DNA from: Thozetella sp. PMI_491 | Taxonomy: Eukaryota; Ascomycota; Sordariomycetes; Chaetosphaeriales; Chaetosphaeriaceae | Length of the DNA: 64,000 nt | Direction of reading: 5' to 3' | Assembly: GCA_021432635.1 (NCBI GenBank) | Contig: MU270063.1 | Span: 124,001 to 188,000, forward strand | Shown here: piece by piece, positions 10,780 through 22,499 of the stretch | Layout of the letters: every line of letters starts with the position of its first letter | How positions within the stretch are numbered: the first letter of the stretch is position 1 | Notes under the pieces: model-generated | The model's input: only the letters and a program-made list of their open reading frames with translations | Database searches by the model: none | What the model was told of the DNA's origin: nothing | Translations under genes and position numbers: made by a program

Positions 10780-12408
10780 TCACGCCTCGGCGTCCACAGG
10801 CTTCCTTCCATACGTCACGGCTCTAGGGACAGTCAGCGCAAACTCTCGTCGACGGGGGGAAACAAAGGCTCATGGAGGTACAGGGAGGGGCAAGGCTCAC
10901 ATGTTCCAATATGCGTGGATCTTGGTGCTGCGCAGTTCCTTCCGCACCGCGGTACAGAAGGCAAACGTTTCCTCCTTCGACCAACCCAGGCCGCGGGTAA
11001 AGACGGCCATGGAGATGCCTTCCAAGCCCGGATCGGCGGCAGCGAGGCCCCACATGCCAAGCTCCTTGTACTTCTTGTCGCGCGGCCAGCGGTTCGTGGG
11101 CCACTTGAAGATCTGGGTGGTGATGTCGACGAAACCGGCTTCTTGAAGCCAGCCCGGGTAGTACTTGGACTGGTTGACCTTGCGGCCGAGCTTGCTGGTC
11201 CCTTCCTCCATAAAGTCGCTCCACTTGACCAGGTAGCTGTCCTTGTCCAACGTGCCGTCGTCGCATGCGATAGGGAAGAGCGTATTGTGCAGTTCAAAGT
11301 AGCCGCCGGGCTCCAGTTGGCTGTACGCAAAGGGTCAGCAAGGCTTCGGCGGCGGGCGTGCGTCCCACTCCATACTTGTATGCTTTGGTCATGATGGATG
11401 GCCAATCCGCAAAGGTCCCGGACATGCCGCGGGCGAAGATGAGGTCGAACTTCTTGGTCCACGTCCAGTCCTTCTCCAGGTCGTCGATCTCGAAGGAGCA
11501 GTTTGGGGGCACGCTGCCGGGTCGCGTTAGTCTGCAAGGCAGCTCTTGATGTGCGCTGAGATACTCACAAGGAGGGCTGGATCGGTGAAAGGTCGACGCC
11601 TATGACCTCGGCATCGGGGTGTGCATCGGCTGGTGCCCAGCATTAGCAAAGCTCGAGGATCTTGTAAAGAGCGCAAGGGGCTATACCATAGTCGATCGCC
11701 CACATGCCAGTGCCAGTGCCCATGTCTAGCACCCGCTTCGCACCCTCATTTTTCGGGCATAAACAGTAGCGGCCATCATATGTCAGAAAGAATAGGTGGT
11801 TCAGTATGTCTTGTCACGTGTCAGTGCGATCCTGTGTGTCGTCGACGCGGCGATCCTACCAAGGCGTTCTTGTTCGCTCTATAGCGATTGCTTATTAGTC
11901 CTGTACCACAGCATGTATTGATCTGGTCGAGCCGTGCGGGAGGCTTCGTCAGCTGCTCACCTCGTCATTCGGCAAGACATATTCTACGGAGCAACCCTAG
12001 GGTTAGTAGCCGTCCGGTGTCCTCTGCTTCCTCCAGCATGACTTACTCCCGGCGCTCAGTGCGTGATACGTTCTGCCATTTTCCTCGTGGTACTGTAAGA
12101 TGCTCGATCGCAACGAGGCTACCGACTCGATGGGCTTCCGGGACCAGCGGGTTAGTTTTCTGCGCCGCACTGCCTCCGCAGGGAGTGACACACCTCGTCC
12201 AGAGCCGAATCGTTGTCGTCGTAGTTGTCCTCAGGAGCCTAGTTACAGGTCGTCAGCATGGCCCCGGCCGGGCGACTTGCAGGACAAGTAGCATCCGGGA
12301 GAGATGACGTACAATGGGGTCGCTGGCGTGCTCCACCCGGGTCTCGGCAGGCGCGGCGCCGTCTGCAGGCGGGGACCGCGCAGGCGAGTCCGGCTTCTTG
12401 TCGGCCAT
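10780..12408 (-). CDS. SAM-dependent methyltransferase (LaeA/TAM-like class), ten exons
   Basis: Predicted exons: 12408-12313, 12238-12194, 12134-12047, 11983-11961, 11878-11860, 11809-11687, 11629-11569, 11513-11376, 11320-10901 and 10822-10780. They total 1056 nt, giving 351 residues. Each join restores family blocks: NGRTYHA then Tyr-Val-Leu-Pro-Asn-Asp-Glu; Glu-Arg-Leu-Asp then HLFFLTYDGR; the SAM-binding motif VLDMGTGTGMW (residues 117-127) then Ala-Ile-Asp-Tyr; EVIGVDLSPIQP; a Leu-Glu-Pro-Gly-Gly-Tyr-Phe-Glu block; and the C-terminal VTYGRKP. The class resembles fungal secondary-metabolism methyltransferases; many members have no known substrate. Introns are 55-90 nt with clear sites; the third has a perfect TACTAAC branch point. 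Exons of 19 and 23 nt are unusually small. No biosynthetic backbone gene is close. The acidic N-terminal 50 residues are likely disordered. Neighbours give no substrate hint. Confidence 0.88.
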
Positions 12409-13822
12409 GGTTTCCCTAAGGTCGCGGGGATCACGGTTCCGCCGGCAGCGTTGGAGGCGCGGAGGACTATCGTCGTATGACGTCTACGGGAGAAGTATTC
12501 GGATGAAAATCGTCGGCTCGCGAAGGCGAGAGCCGGCGGGTCGGGAGGCGGGACACATGTGCGGCGGGCACAAGCGGGTAATACCATTGATCCTTGGTGC
12601 CCGCTCACTCTAATCGAGTGTTTATTGGAAGAACGATGGCACGCTGCGGGCGCTGCGGCGCTGTAGGCGCCTTTTTTTGGGTGAAACGGCTAACACGCGG
12701 CGCTGGACTAGGTCTCGGATGCCGTCCCCGCTTTCTTCATCTTGGCGATCTCGCTGGGAAAATCCATCGGTCGGCGGGGAGCATGCTAGATGAGGAAGGC
12801 CACACGGCGCCGAATGGCGGACCATGGATAGGATGTTCGCGACAGCAGTCCCTTGTGGTTGCGATTGGTACGGCTACCGGGGCCCCGGTGCCGCCCAGTC
12901 GCCATCGTTCCCTGCAGCGGAAGCACTGGACAAAGTACGTTGGCGCTGTCGGTCATTTTCGCAACACGCTGCCAATCAATCATCGTCCAGTTTTTCTTTC
13001 TGTGAGTGCACGCAGTGACCTGTTGCCATCCCAAGATAGGGACAATCCCGGTCCCCACTCGCTTAGGTTTCCTGGAGCGAGAGCGAGGGGGAGGGGCGAA
13101 GGGGGAGGATGTAACCTCGTCGAGTTCTCTCACATCTCCAAAATTTTCGGGACGTTACCGGTTTTGCGCCCAGGACCCCACGCGCTTGTGGGGTTCGAGG
13201 TTGTCAAACGACGGCAGGGGACAGACCGGTCGAAATTTCGTGCATGCTGTGCCACCACAAGACCAAATTGGTTCCTCGATATTACAGGTCATACATATCA
13301 ATCTTGGATCTTGGTGGGGTCTAAGGGCGGATCGTCAGCTCGACTACTTTAAACTCCCATCTGCCCCGTCTAGCTCTTCAATTTTCCGACCGCGAGGTCG
13401 AGGTGACAACAACCACCAAATCCGAACCACAAGGCAAGTCACATCTTCGATGTTGGTTTCTACTGCCGTCCGCGCGGCCCAAGCCAAACATGGGCCCATG
13501 TCGAACGACGCCAGTCCACCACACCGCCGGCGGCAGGGGCTACGATGCGACTCATTCTCGCAGAACGCCTCGCCAACAGTAGCAGTGCAGCCCGCTCATT
13601 CATGCACCCACCAACATAGTTGCTCTTGGTTCATAGGAATGCACTAGTAGTGGGTGTTAAGAACGCCTAGGCCGTGCTTCCGGCCGTCAGAGACCGGCTG
13701 CTCTTGATCAGACCTATTTGACGGGAGACTTGATCCCCAGCCTAGGCCTGTACCTCCCGACCGGGATTTTAGTGGGTTACCAGCCCTTAAAAACTGCTTT
13801 CAATAGCAGACTGCACCAGTTT
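12409..13822. other. Intergenic region, about 1.4 kb
   Basis: Contains the promoter of the methyltransferase gene and the tail of the ankyrin gene. Open frames of up to 250 codons occur but have low-complexity, Arg-rich translations without motifs, typical of GC-rich non-coding DNA. Confidence 0.5.
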
Positions 13823-15823
13823 CTATAGTGCGCCGACCGCCCGCAGAGCCTCCGCCCTCTGGGCAAAGCCGGCAGCGAGCGCTCGCTCGGCCGCTGTCTC
13901 TCCCTGGAAGTTGACGGCGCGCCGGTCCGCACCTCGCTCCAACAGAGCCTGCGCGTAGCTGAATCTCTCTGGGTGGATCGCCGCACAGTGAAGGAGGCTA
14001 TTGCCTTCGGCGTCGGCCCAGCCCAGATCCAGATCGGGGCTCCGTACGAGAAAATTCGCGATCTTGGGCGCATCCGACATGAGCGAGGACCAGAGCACGG
14101 CTGACGGGCTCTCAAACTTGTGGGATCCGGCGGCCAGGAGCAGCTCCACGGTCGGGCGGTCGTCGGTCGCTAGGGCCTCGAACATCATGCGGCCGACCGC
14201 CTCTTTGTCGGACGAGTTCTTCTCGTCCAAGCTTGCCCCGTGCGCGATAAGCCGCTGCACGCAGGCGCGCCAATACCCCGTAGGCCCCGGCGACGTTAGT
14301 CCCCATCGGTTTCGATACGCGGCGGTACAGCCGTCGATCAGCTCGGCCAAGAGCGAGTTGCCGTCTTCGTCGCGGGGATTGGCGTCGGCGGCGAACTCGA
14401 GGACTAGCTCCAAGACTTGGATCGCGTACCAGTCGCGGGCGCTGCGTGGCTCGCCGGCCGGGTCGTGGGAGGAACTCGGGCAGAAGACCGCGTGCCACAG
14501 CACGCCTCTGCCGCGGTCGTCCGGCGTGGAGACGTCGGCCCCATGTGAGAGTAGAAGTCGCGCGGGTCGCTCGAAGCGGTGTTCAAAGTCCCCCGGTGCT
14601 TGTAAATAGCTGCTGCACAAGTACATCAGGGGCGTCTTGTGCTCGGCCAGCCCGCGACCATCCGGGTCCGCGCCGGCGTGGAGAAGCACCTCGATGCCCT
14701 CGAGGTTCAGTCTCGCACAGGCCGCAGACAGCGGCCTAGAGTCGTGGTCTGGGGAGCCTTCGACCCGGGCCCCGCGGCGGAGGGCCTCCGACATCAGTTT
14801 CGCGACCTTGCTCTTGAAGACGGGCGTGTCGAAGTCTTGGCGTAACAGACGCCACGACCCGGTCCGGCACGAGCAGACATAGAGCACCCCCGGATCGTCA
14901 CCCTGCTCCGGCTCGCACCAGCCATCGAGGGCCGCACCGGCCTCCATCAGCCAATGCGCCGTATCAAAGTAGCCGAAGAAGATGGACACCCCGAGCGCCG
15001 TGAGGCCCGCGTGGTTGCTGTGGTCGAGGTCGGCACCGAGGTCTTTCAAGGCATGCAGCACCGGGAGGCCGCGGGGAGAGGCTGCGGCATGATGCAGGGC
15101 TGTGTTGCCAAAACCGTCCTCGAGATTGACGTCAAGACAGCAGTCTCGAACCAGATACTGAAGAAATTCTACGTAGCCGAGCTTAGCAGCCTCATGGATG
15201 GCCGCGACGGTGTAGATGGAAAGGCTGTCCGTCAAGGGGTCGTACGGTGAGGCCTTCATCGCCTTGGCAAGAAGGCGGGCGACACCAAGCTGGCCGTGGC
15301 ACAAGGCGACATGAACCGGGTGGTAAAAGTCGGTGTAGGTGATCCTTGATTCTTGTAGCGTAACGTAGCTCAGATCGTAGCCCGGCTCGCAGTCACACAT
15401 GTGGTGGCAGTAGGCGTACACATCGGCACCCGCCTTGAGCAGATATTTGACGACACGCTCGTGCCCGCCCGCAGCTGCGAGGTGCAAGGCGGTCCAATGC
15501 ACGTCATGGGCCCCGTTCTCGTCGACAGTCGTGTCGACACGCCCGTGGCAGTAGGGGCAGGCGGAGCCGGTGCAGCCGACTGCCTCCTGGTGCAGATCGT
15601 CAACATGGTTGCCCACGGCGACGGCCCGTTGCACGGTCTCGAGGACTCCGTGACGCGCTCCCCACAGCAGCGCCCGGCCAGCGTCTTGGTAGAGCGGCAG
15701 GATGACGACGTGATGCATCTGCGAGCTGGTCGCAGCGAGGCCAGCGAGGCTGGCCTTGTCGTGCCGGAGATAGTCAGCGACCACGCACAAGACCTCATTG
15801 GGCAGGTCTGCCAGCTTTGCCAT
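13823..15823 (-). CDS. F-box and ankyrin-repeat protein
   Basis: Single exon, 666 residues from the ATG at 15823. The first 45 residues form an F-box-like motif: Leu-Pro-Asn-Glu-Val then LAGLAATSSQMHHVV and a Leu-Tyr-Gln ending. Downstream are about ten ankyrin-type repeats, including HWTALHLAAAGGHERVVKYLL, FGNTALHHAAAS and GNSLLHCAAIH, some separated by longer inserts with Cys/His pairs such as CPYCHG and CHHMCDCE. F-box proteins link substrates to SCF ubiquitin ligases through Skp1, and ankyrin arrays bind protein partners, so a substrate adaptor role is likely but inferred. Another ATG lies upstream at 16015; the translated extension is Arg/Pro-rich and unlike the rest, and the F-box starts right after the 15823 ATG, so the shorter form is preferred. 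Confidence 0.85.
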   Translation of the reverse strand: MAKLADLPNEVLCVVADYLRHDKASLAGLAATSSQMHHVVILPLYQDAGRALLWGARHGVLETVQRAVAVGNHVDDLHQEAVGCTGSACPYCHGRVDTTVDENGAHDVHWTALHLAAAGGHERVVKYLLKAGADVYAYCHHMCDCEPGYDLSYVTLQESRITYTDFYHPVHVALCHGQLGVARLLAKAMKASPYDPLTDSLSIYTVAAIHEAAKLGYVEFLQYLVRDCCLDVNLEDGFGNTALHHAAASPRGLPVLHALKDLGADLDHSNHAGLTALGVSIFFGYFDTAHWLMEAGAALDGWCEPEQGDDPGVLYVCSCRTGSWRLLRQDFDTPVFKSKVAKLMSEALRRGARVEGSPDHDSRPLSAACARLNLEGIEVLLHAGADPDGRGLAEHKTPLMYLCSSYLQAPGDFEHRFERPARLLLSHGADVSTPDDRGRGVLWHAVFCPSSSHDPAGEPRSARDWYAIQVLELVLEFAADANPRDEDGNSLLAELIDGCTAAYRNRWGLTSPGPTGYWRACVQRLIAHGASLDEKNSSDKEAVGRMMFEALATDDRPTVELLLAAGSHKFESPSAVLWSSLMSDAPKIANFLVRSPDLDLGWADAEGNSLLHCAAIHPERFSYAQALLERGADRRAVNFQGETAAERALAAGFAQRAEALRAVGAL

Positions 15824-16300
15824 AGCGGCGGGGGCGGTAGCGGGGTCAAGCGGCCTCGTCTCGGCCGGGAAATGCAATCGGAAAGGCGAGCCGGGTGGTA
15901 CGGTCGGCGAACTGCCATGCTCGCCTTTGCCGTTGTGGGGATTGCGAGCGTGAGAATGACGGTTAGGTCGCCGCAAGGCTGCTGCAGTGCGTGTACAGAC
16001 ACGGACTTGCTGCATGGCTGAATGTCCGATTGGATCGGTTCGGCGCGGCAGGCTCCGTGCCGAGCCCAGGGGCAGCCACACGGGCGAGAGGGGCCCCCTA
16101 GCCGGCCCATCTCTAGGCTCTGCTTAGGCCCACCCCGCGGGCCGTTGGGTCTTGCTGTTAGGGGGTGTGGACGCTTTCGGCGCCGTGTCCGGCACTGTTA
16201 AGCTTCCGTGGCACATGAGCTCCCACCTGTCACACGGAAGGCATGCGTTAGCGCGTGTAGGCATATCAAGGCGTAAGGGAGTTGTGCACGTGCCCCATGG

Positions 16301-16324
16301 ATGCATAGATGCATAGATGCGTAG
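16301..16324. repeat. Short tandem repeat, 8-bp unit, three copies
   Basis: Unit ATGCATAG, twice exact and once with one change, in intergenic DNA. Typical of a small microsatellite. Confidence 0.7.
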
Positions 16325-18125
16325 ATGAGAGATATCGCGTGGCGTGCGATAGCATGAGCACAGCACCGGGGATCTTCTCTTGTCCTGGTCGAGTCAGCGT
16401 TCCTCATGGCATCCGCAATCCTGGGTACGTAAGGAAATGGGCGGCATTGCAAAGATGGCCAGTCTTCTATGGCCATGAACAGAATAATGTAGCAAGCTAG
16501 GCTTCCGCAAGCTCACCCATCACAAGTTAGGTAGGCTTCAGCGGGCCCGCGAACCCAAGACTCTGGTCCCCGCGAATGCCCTCCATACTACGGTCATTTA
16601 TTCCCCTACCATGGGCCTGTCGACTGGACCTTCAAGGTAGCAACCCGCGCCCCCCACCCGTCATCTTCTATCCCAGAAACCGGCCATGACGCTACAGTAT
16701 CCTAGCAGGGCAATACGCCGTCACATAGCTGCCCGCACCTGCAACCCACTTCGGCCATGCTTATCATGAGCAGTCATCCACGGCGGTCGCAATTCCCTGC
16801 CGCCTCGGCCCGTATCTACATTCATGACACCATCGAGGCTCTGTCTAGAGTGAAAGACGCCTAAGACAGGCTCGCCTACGGGAAGTGCGCCTTGTGCGAC
16901 TCCCGCGCGCCTGGCCCCCGACACGGCACGGACTACGTCTTCCCCGTTGGGCGACCTCGGAGCGAGCTGCTCGCGCTCGCCTGGGAAGTCCGACGATGTT
17001 TCCCGGCAAAATCCTTCGAGTGCGAGCTCGGGTGCAGGTTGAACACAAATTCTCTTGGTCGCAAAGCAATGGCTGCCGCACGACGGACAGGTCCTCCGGA
17101 AAGGGAGCTCGCACAAACACGCCAAGCTAGGTAGGGTGAGCCCGCATGTAGTCCATCTTGGTCAAGCCCACCAAGTTTCCGCGCGCAAGACTTTTGCAGT
17201 GGTTCTAGAGAAGGGGGTGCGACGCGATCAGCATCTCACAGTCCGCACTAGGTAAGTTCTCGCTTGCTGTCCGTATGGGCAGCCACGTTCAGCAACACAA
17301 CCGCACCCAACAAAAAATCTAGGCCTCTGCGGCCGCCGTGCTGCGCTGCTCCCTACTGGTGGGACGGGGGATCATACCCTCCCTCGGCCAGCGTCGAATC
17401 GCAGCACGGCGCACGCGGTGGTGGGTGTGTAAGATAATCAATGAATGCTGCTGTATGATACGGCGGAAAGGCGGCAAGAGATTGCGGGTACTCCACCCAG
17501 CGCCTGGGCATCACCACAGACGAGGAGAAGGTTTTCTCAAGCGACAGGGGCGCCGCCGGGCTCGTTAATTTCTGGCCCGTTTGTCGCTCTGGAGGATCAT
17601 GCCAGCTGAGCTGCAAAGGTCGCCCGAATATGCGATCGCGCCGCGTCCTAGGCGCTGGGCACCCGAACACCCGGATCGCGTATTTCGCAGCGACCGAGGG
17701 CCACCTAAAAAGAAACCGCCTCAGAATGGACACATCGGGTAGGGCTGGCACGCGAACCCGCCTTGTGCATGCGACAGTATGTCCACAAGCTCCCCCGTTG
17801 GCCGAGCTAGCGGCCTTCGTTCCCGGTTCCATGGATGCAGGGGACTAGGGGACCCTCTGACGCGAGCCACTGGTGTCCCTCGGTGCGTGCGGGAGCAGAA
17901 GCCACAAGATGCGTCTGCCCCTGCCGCCACCGCGCAGGCAAGGTGGCGGGTACGGCTCGTGTTTCCCACCCCTTCCAGGAACAACGCCACGCCGTCCTGT
18001 GGTGCGCGCCGGGTTGCCCAGGCGTCCAGACATCGGCTGTGCGGATTGCGAACCTTGGCGCCCGCCCTCGGGAAGCATCGTACGTCGTACAGTACGACAG
18101 ACAGAGCAAAGACGGAAAAGGGGGG

Positions 18126-18225
18126 NNNNNNNNNNNNNNNNNNNNNNNNNNNNNNNNNNNNNNNNNNNNNNNNNNNNNNNNNNNNNNNNNNNNNNNNNNN
18201 NNNNNNNNNNNNNNNNNNNNNNNNN
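18126..18225. other. Assembly gap (100 N) flanked by G runs
   Basis: One hundred Ns, the usual placeholder for a gap of unknown size. A run of 17 G follows (18226-18242) and six G precede it, so the assembly probably failed in a poly-G tract. Confidence 0.95.
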
Positions 18226-19075
18226 GGGGGGGGGGGGGGGGGCCAAGCGGGTCAAGGTCAAAAAATTGTCCGACGCAGCCAAAGGGCATTGAGGCAGAGA
18301 CGCACGGCAGAGAATGGGCTGCTTAGATCTGAGAGACGGTCCGTTAGTGCCAATCACCTAGAGCGCCTACACGAGACGGCGGAGCCATGCCGGCCGTGCC
18401 AGGAGGTTAGACCGAGATTGCTGGAACTGAGGGCCGAGACCGCCGTGTAAGGCAGCTACTAGGGCCACTCTGTCGTAGGAAGGCGGAGGGGAGCAGGCTT
18501 GGGTCCAAATCTGGGCTTACCCCAGCTCGCCGCTCCGCATGGCGGGGAGGAGCGTCCTTGGCTCCGGCCTAGATGCTGGGGCGAAACAAAAAAAAAAAAC
18601 ACAAACAGGCCAAAAGCAAGCCCATGGGGTGTGGAGATGCTGGTCCTAGCCGGAGGCCAGGCTTGCCAGGCGAGCAGGGCACTCGCGTTTGGGCTGCGGG
18701 ATGCATCGAGCCCCAGGCCGTCCCGCTTAGCGAGACGCGAGATGTATATCCTTGTAGGGTTAATCCGCCAATGAGCGGCCCGGCTAGGGCAGCAATGTGG
18801 GATCTCCTGGTCTCGCCTCTTTCGGGACGACGGAGCGAGCGTCTCCGTCGACCAACGGGGTAGCATGTTGGGGAAATTTTGGGGAAGTAGTAGGGGGTAG
18901 TACTCGGAAGGTCTTATATCTTCTGGCCATCCCAGCGTCGTGATGGTGGTATTACCAGCAGCCCGGTGTTCAGAGACACGCTCATCACTTTTGCGAGCGT
19001 GGCAGCATCCCTCGTCTCCTCTCCCGCCCCCAATTCGCGAGTGCGCGGCAAATCCCCCCTTGATCCGACCGCACC

Positions 19076-21207
19076 ATGTCGACCGACCACTCGATCGAGG
19101 TGCCTAGCAATGGCAATGAAAAGAGTCAATCCGGTGTCCTGAGCGCCGAGCACGTCCCAGCCGTCGCCGAAGGCACCGGCATTACGGCCGAGCGAGAGGG
19201 TGCGCGTGCGAAGACGGTCCGCAACGTGAGTAGTCCTTCGTGTCCTCTGCCGCTGACTCGAATGCGAGACGCTGACCGTCATCCAGGCCGAGCTCTTCGC
19301 CGCCATCCAGGAGAGCAAGATCAACCCTTGGAGCAAGGAGTCCTGGCACTTGTACTGTATGTGATGCACCTCGACGCTGCTGGATCTGCGGCGATCCGGT
19401 GTTTACGGAGATGGGCTTCTAACCTGCTGGATAATTGCAGTCGCCGTTTTCATTGCCTTCTGCTGCGCCTGCGCCAACGGATACGATGGCTCCCTCATGG
19501 GCGCCATCATTCCGATGCCCTACTTCCTGGACAAATTTCAGGCAGGCGACAAAGGAGAGAAGGTCTCGGTCATCATGTCCCTCTACACCGTGTAAGTGGA
19601 CTAGCAATGTCCTCTCCCCAGCTTTGCATCTGGCTCTGGCTGAGACTGACGGTTTCCCTAGCGGATCCATGGTTGGCGCTCCCTTCGCCGCCATTCTCTC
19701 GGACAAGTTTGGACGTAGGAAGGGCATGTTCGTCGGCGGTATTGTCATCATTGTTGGTATGATCATTGTCGTCACCGCAAACACCATGGCACAGTTTGTC
19801 GTCGGCCGTTTCGTGCTCGGGTATGTTTCCAGCCGGATCTCCTCCACTTCGAGATGCCTAGCCTAACATGAGATAACAACAGTGTCGGCATCTCCATCAT
19901 GACCGTCGCCGCTCCGGCTTACAGTATCGAGATCGCCCCTCCGCACTGGCGCGGTCGTTTCACCGGCTTCTACAACTGCGGCTGGTTCGGTGGCTCCATC
20001 CCCGCAGCTGCCGTGACCTACGGGTGCCAGTTTATGGACTCGGATCTTTCGTGGAGGATCCCTTTGATTCTGCAGGCCTACTCGTGCGTCTTTGTCATGG
20101 TCGGCGTCTTCTTCATTCCCGAGTCGCCCCGTTTCCTCATGGCCAACGGCAAGGAGGAGGAGGCCAGGGAGTTCCTCGTCAAGTACCACGGCAACGGAGA
20201 CAACGACTCCCGTCTGGTCCGCCTCGAGATCGACGAGATGAAGGAGCACATCCGCCAGGACGGTCTTGACAAGAGCAACTGGGACTACCGCCCTTTCTTC
20301 TTCACGCACTCCGGCCGCTGGCGCATGGCTCAGGTGCTGATGATCTCCATCTTCGGCCAATTCTCCGGCAACGGTGAGCTCTCCCGTTCACTCCCGCGTG
20401 GGCACGACGCCTTTTACTAACAAACTCTAAAGGTCTTGGATACTTCAACCCCATCATTTTCGGTCTGATCGGCGTCACCTCGCTGTCCGACAAGCTCGCC
20501 TACAATCTGCTCAACTCGGTTCTCTCTGCCATCGGTGCCGTCAGCGCCGTCTGTCTCACCGACAGGATGCCTCGGCGTAAGGTCCTGGTCATTGGAACCT
20601 TTGGTAAGTTTTTTTGTTGTCCTAATGCGCCATCAGCGGGCTAACGGTTTTTACTCAGTGTGCGCCCTCTGTCTCGCCGTCAACTCCGGCCTCTCGGCTG
20701 CCATTGACAACCAAGGCGATGTCGTCGACATTAACTACGGCAGGGCTGCGCTAGCGTCCTACTTCTTGTTCAACATCATCTTCTCCTTTACCTACACCCC
20801 TCTGCAAGGCGTCATCCCGGCCGAAGCCCTCGAGACCACTCAGCGCGCGAAGGGTTTGGCGGCTTCGGGCATCATTGTCAGCGCCATCGGCTTCATCAAC
20901 CAGTTCGCCACCCCCATCGCTCTGGACAACATCAAGTATCGGTTCATTTACATCTTCGTCGCGTGGGACATCTTTGAGTCCATCATGTGGTACTTCTTCG
21001 GGTACGTGACCGCGTTGAATCCGATGGCAGTAGAAGGCCTTGCTAACCCAGTCTTCCAGTGTCGAGTCTCAGGGCCGCACTCTCGAGGAGCTCGAGTGGG
21101 TGTACTCGCAGCCCAACCCGGTCAAGGCCTCACTCAAGGCCGACAAGGTTGTTGTCCAGGCCGACGGCAGAGTGACGGAGAAGATCGTCAGCGCCGCCGA
21201 AATCTAG
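19076..21207 (+). CDS. MFS sugar transporter
   Basis: Eight exons: 19076-19225, 19287-19356, 19441-19591, 19662-19820, 19883-20373, 20433-20603, 20659-21001 and 21060-21207; 560 residues. The protein has about twelve membrane spans of the sugar-porter family. Motifs visible: Gly-Tyr-Asp-Gly-Ser in the first span; a DKFGRRKGM block between spans 2 and 3; GRFVLGVGIS; PESPRFLMANG before the central loop; and VIPAEAL with a Gln-Arg-Ala-Lys-Gly block in the second half. The long central loop is Lys/Glu-rich, as usual. The closest sub-class by eye is the fungal lactose-permease/hexose group, but substrate cannot be read from sequence. It acts at the plasma membrane as a proton-coupled sugar carrier, by family knowledge. 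The gene is convergent with the dehydrogenase at 21432-22381, with only 224 bp between their stops. Confidence 0.92.
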
Positions 21208-21431
21208 ACCTAGATACCATCGCGTGTTTGAGAAGAGACCTGGAGGGAACAGATGAGACCGCAGTCAATTTGTTCAGGAGATCATGGTGGAGCCAGCGTA
21301 ATTCAGACGTAGGAATTGCATCCGTAAGGGATTCATTTCAATGGGTGCTAATAACTACCGGGGGAGAATCATACCCTACCTGCCAGCCGTGCCCATGCAT
21401 TTGATGTCGTGCCCTGTCCAAGCGCTGTTCA

Positions 21432-22381
21432 CTACCACGGAATGACCTCGTCACCATAGCCCAGGAACTTCCCAGAAGTCTCCTCCCGCGTCGCGTTATC
21501 CACCTAGAAGACGAGTTAGTGCTGCTTCTGAACACAACCTGAGCTCTAGGGATCCTACTTTCCCAGCTAACCAGTTGACGCTGGCCTCCACTGGCGTGGG
21601 GTTCGCATCGGCAATTCCGAGCCGACGAGCCGACGCGTCGCCCCCTTCTGTGCTTGCCGCCCTAGCCATCGCTGAGTTAGTCTCGGACCGTCTGCACGGA
21701 TTGGGGAAGACATGGGAGGACACTAGATCGATTCGCGAGGTCTAGGCCACTCACCCCGGATGCACGACAAATGCTACGATACTGGGGTGCTCAAAGTGGA
21801 TCCTGCGAGTGAGGAAGTTTAGAGCAGCTTTGGACGCTCCGTAGCTAGGCAGGGTGAAAGTGGCCAGGGCCTCCATCCCCCCGATTGTGGCCACGGATGA
21901 GCTGAGCGCCATGAATCGTGGCCGTTCTGCTTTCTCTAGAAGCGGCAGGACCGCTTGGAACAGGCGCACTACACCGGTGGCGTTGATGTCGAAATGCTCT
22001 GTCAGGTCCGCAGACTTCATATCTTTGACCGGCACGAAGGCTTCTAGCGTGTAGATGCCTGCATTAGCGATGACAATGTCAAGCTTGCTGACGCCCTGGG
22101 CGACGAGCGACTTGACCGCATCGGCGGCGTCGGTCTCGGATTGTGAGTCGACCTTCAGGACAATCAAGCGGCTTCCGGACGCCACGGGGATACTGGGCAA
22201 AGACTTGGCTTGTTCAGAGTCTATGTTTCGGACAGTGGCGATGACCGTGTAGTTGGGCCGTTGTAGATAGTGCTCAGTTAAAGAGCGGCCGAGCCCTAAT
22301 AGAGAATAAGTCTTCTTTGATCTCTGTCACAGCTTAGTCTTGCATACCCTTGTTAGCTCCTGTGATGAGAACTGTTGACAT
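21432..22381 (-). CDS. Short-chain dehydrogenase/reductase, norsolorinic-acid-ketoreductase-like
   Basis: Four exons: 22381-22348, 22295-21755, 21691-21559 and 21503-21432; 259 residues. Classical Rossmann-fold SDR: cofactor motif TGANKGLG (residues 7-14), Asn-Ala-Gly at 89-91, catalytic Ser near 143-145, and Tyr-163 with Lys-167 in Tyr-Gly-Ala-Ser-Lys. The C-terminal SGKFLGYGDEVIPW ending resembles the fungal group that includes the aflatoxin-pathway ketoreductase NorA-like enzymes, whose members reduce carbonyls using NADPH. There is no polyketide synthase nearby, so the substrate is unknown. The intron before exon 3 gives an unusual run (Gly-Arg-Ser-Glu-Thr) where relatives have a Thr-Asp-x-Gly stretch, so that junction is the least certain. 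A TATA box lies about 95 bp upstream of the ATG. Confidence 0.85.
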
Positions 22382-22475
22382 TGTTCCAGATGGTATCGTA
22401 ATATAAACCTCAATATGGGCCAATTTTAGATGAATTTTCTGGAAGCTCCAGGGGTTTGGATGCGGCTGTTTACAT

Positions 22476-22482
22476 CTATATA
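22476..22482 (-). promoter_or_regulatory. TATA box of the dehydrogenase at 21.4-22.4 kb
   Basis: TATATAG on the minus strand, 95 bp upstream of the ATG at 22381. Confidence 0.45.
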
Positions 22483-22499
22483 TGCCCTCGGAGCCTCTA

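Larger units (their letters stand above)
16020..19075. other. Non-coding region of about 3 kb with an assembly gap
   Basis: No supportable gene. The stretch contains a short octamer repeat at 16301-16324 and a gap of Ns at 18126-18225. Open frames are Arg-rich and without motifs. The last few hundred bases are the promoter of the sugar transporter. Sequence missing in the gap could hold something not visible here. Confidence 0.5.

Noticed and set aside
12594-13352. 252-codon open frame between the methyltransferase and ankyrin genes
   Set aside because: No ATG-led conserved block, no motif, composition typical of GC-rich non-coding DNA.
14001-14609. 200-codon open frame opposite the ankyrin gene
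   Set aside because: It is an antisense shadow of the F-box/ankyrin coding sequence; the translation is Ser/Arg-rich without motifs.
15401-16021. 206-codon open frame opposite the ankyrin gene start
   Set aside because: Mostly antisense to the well supported gene, with no domain.
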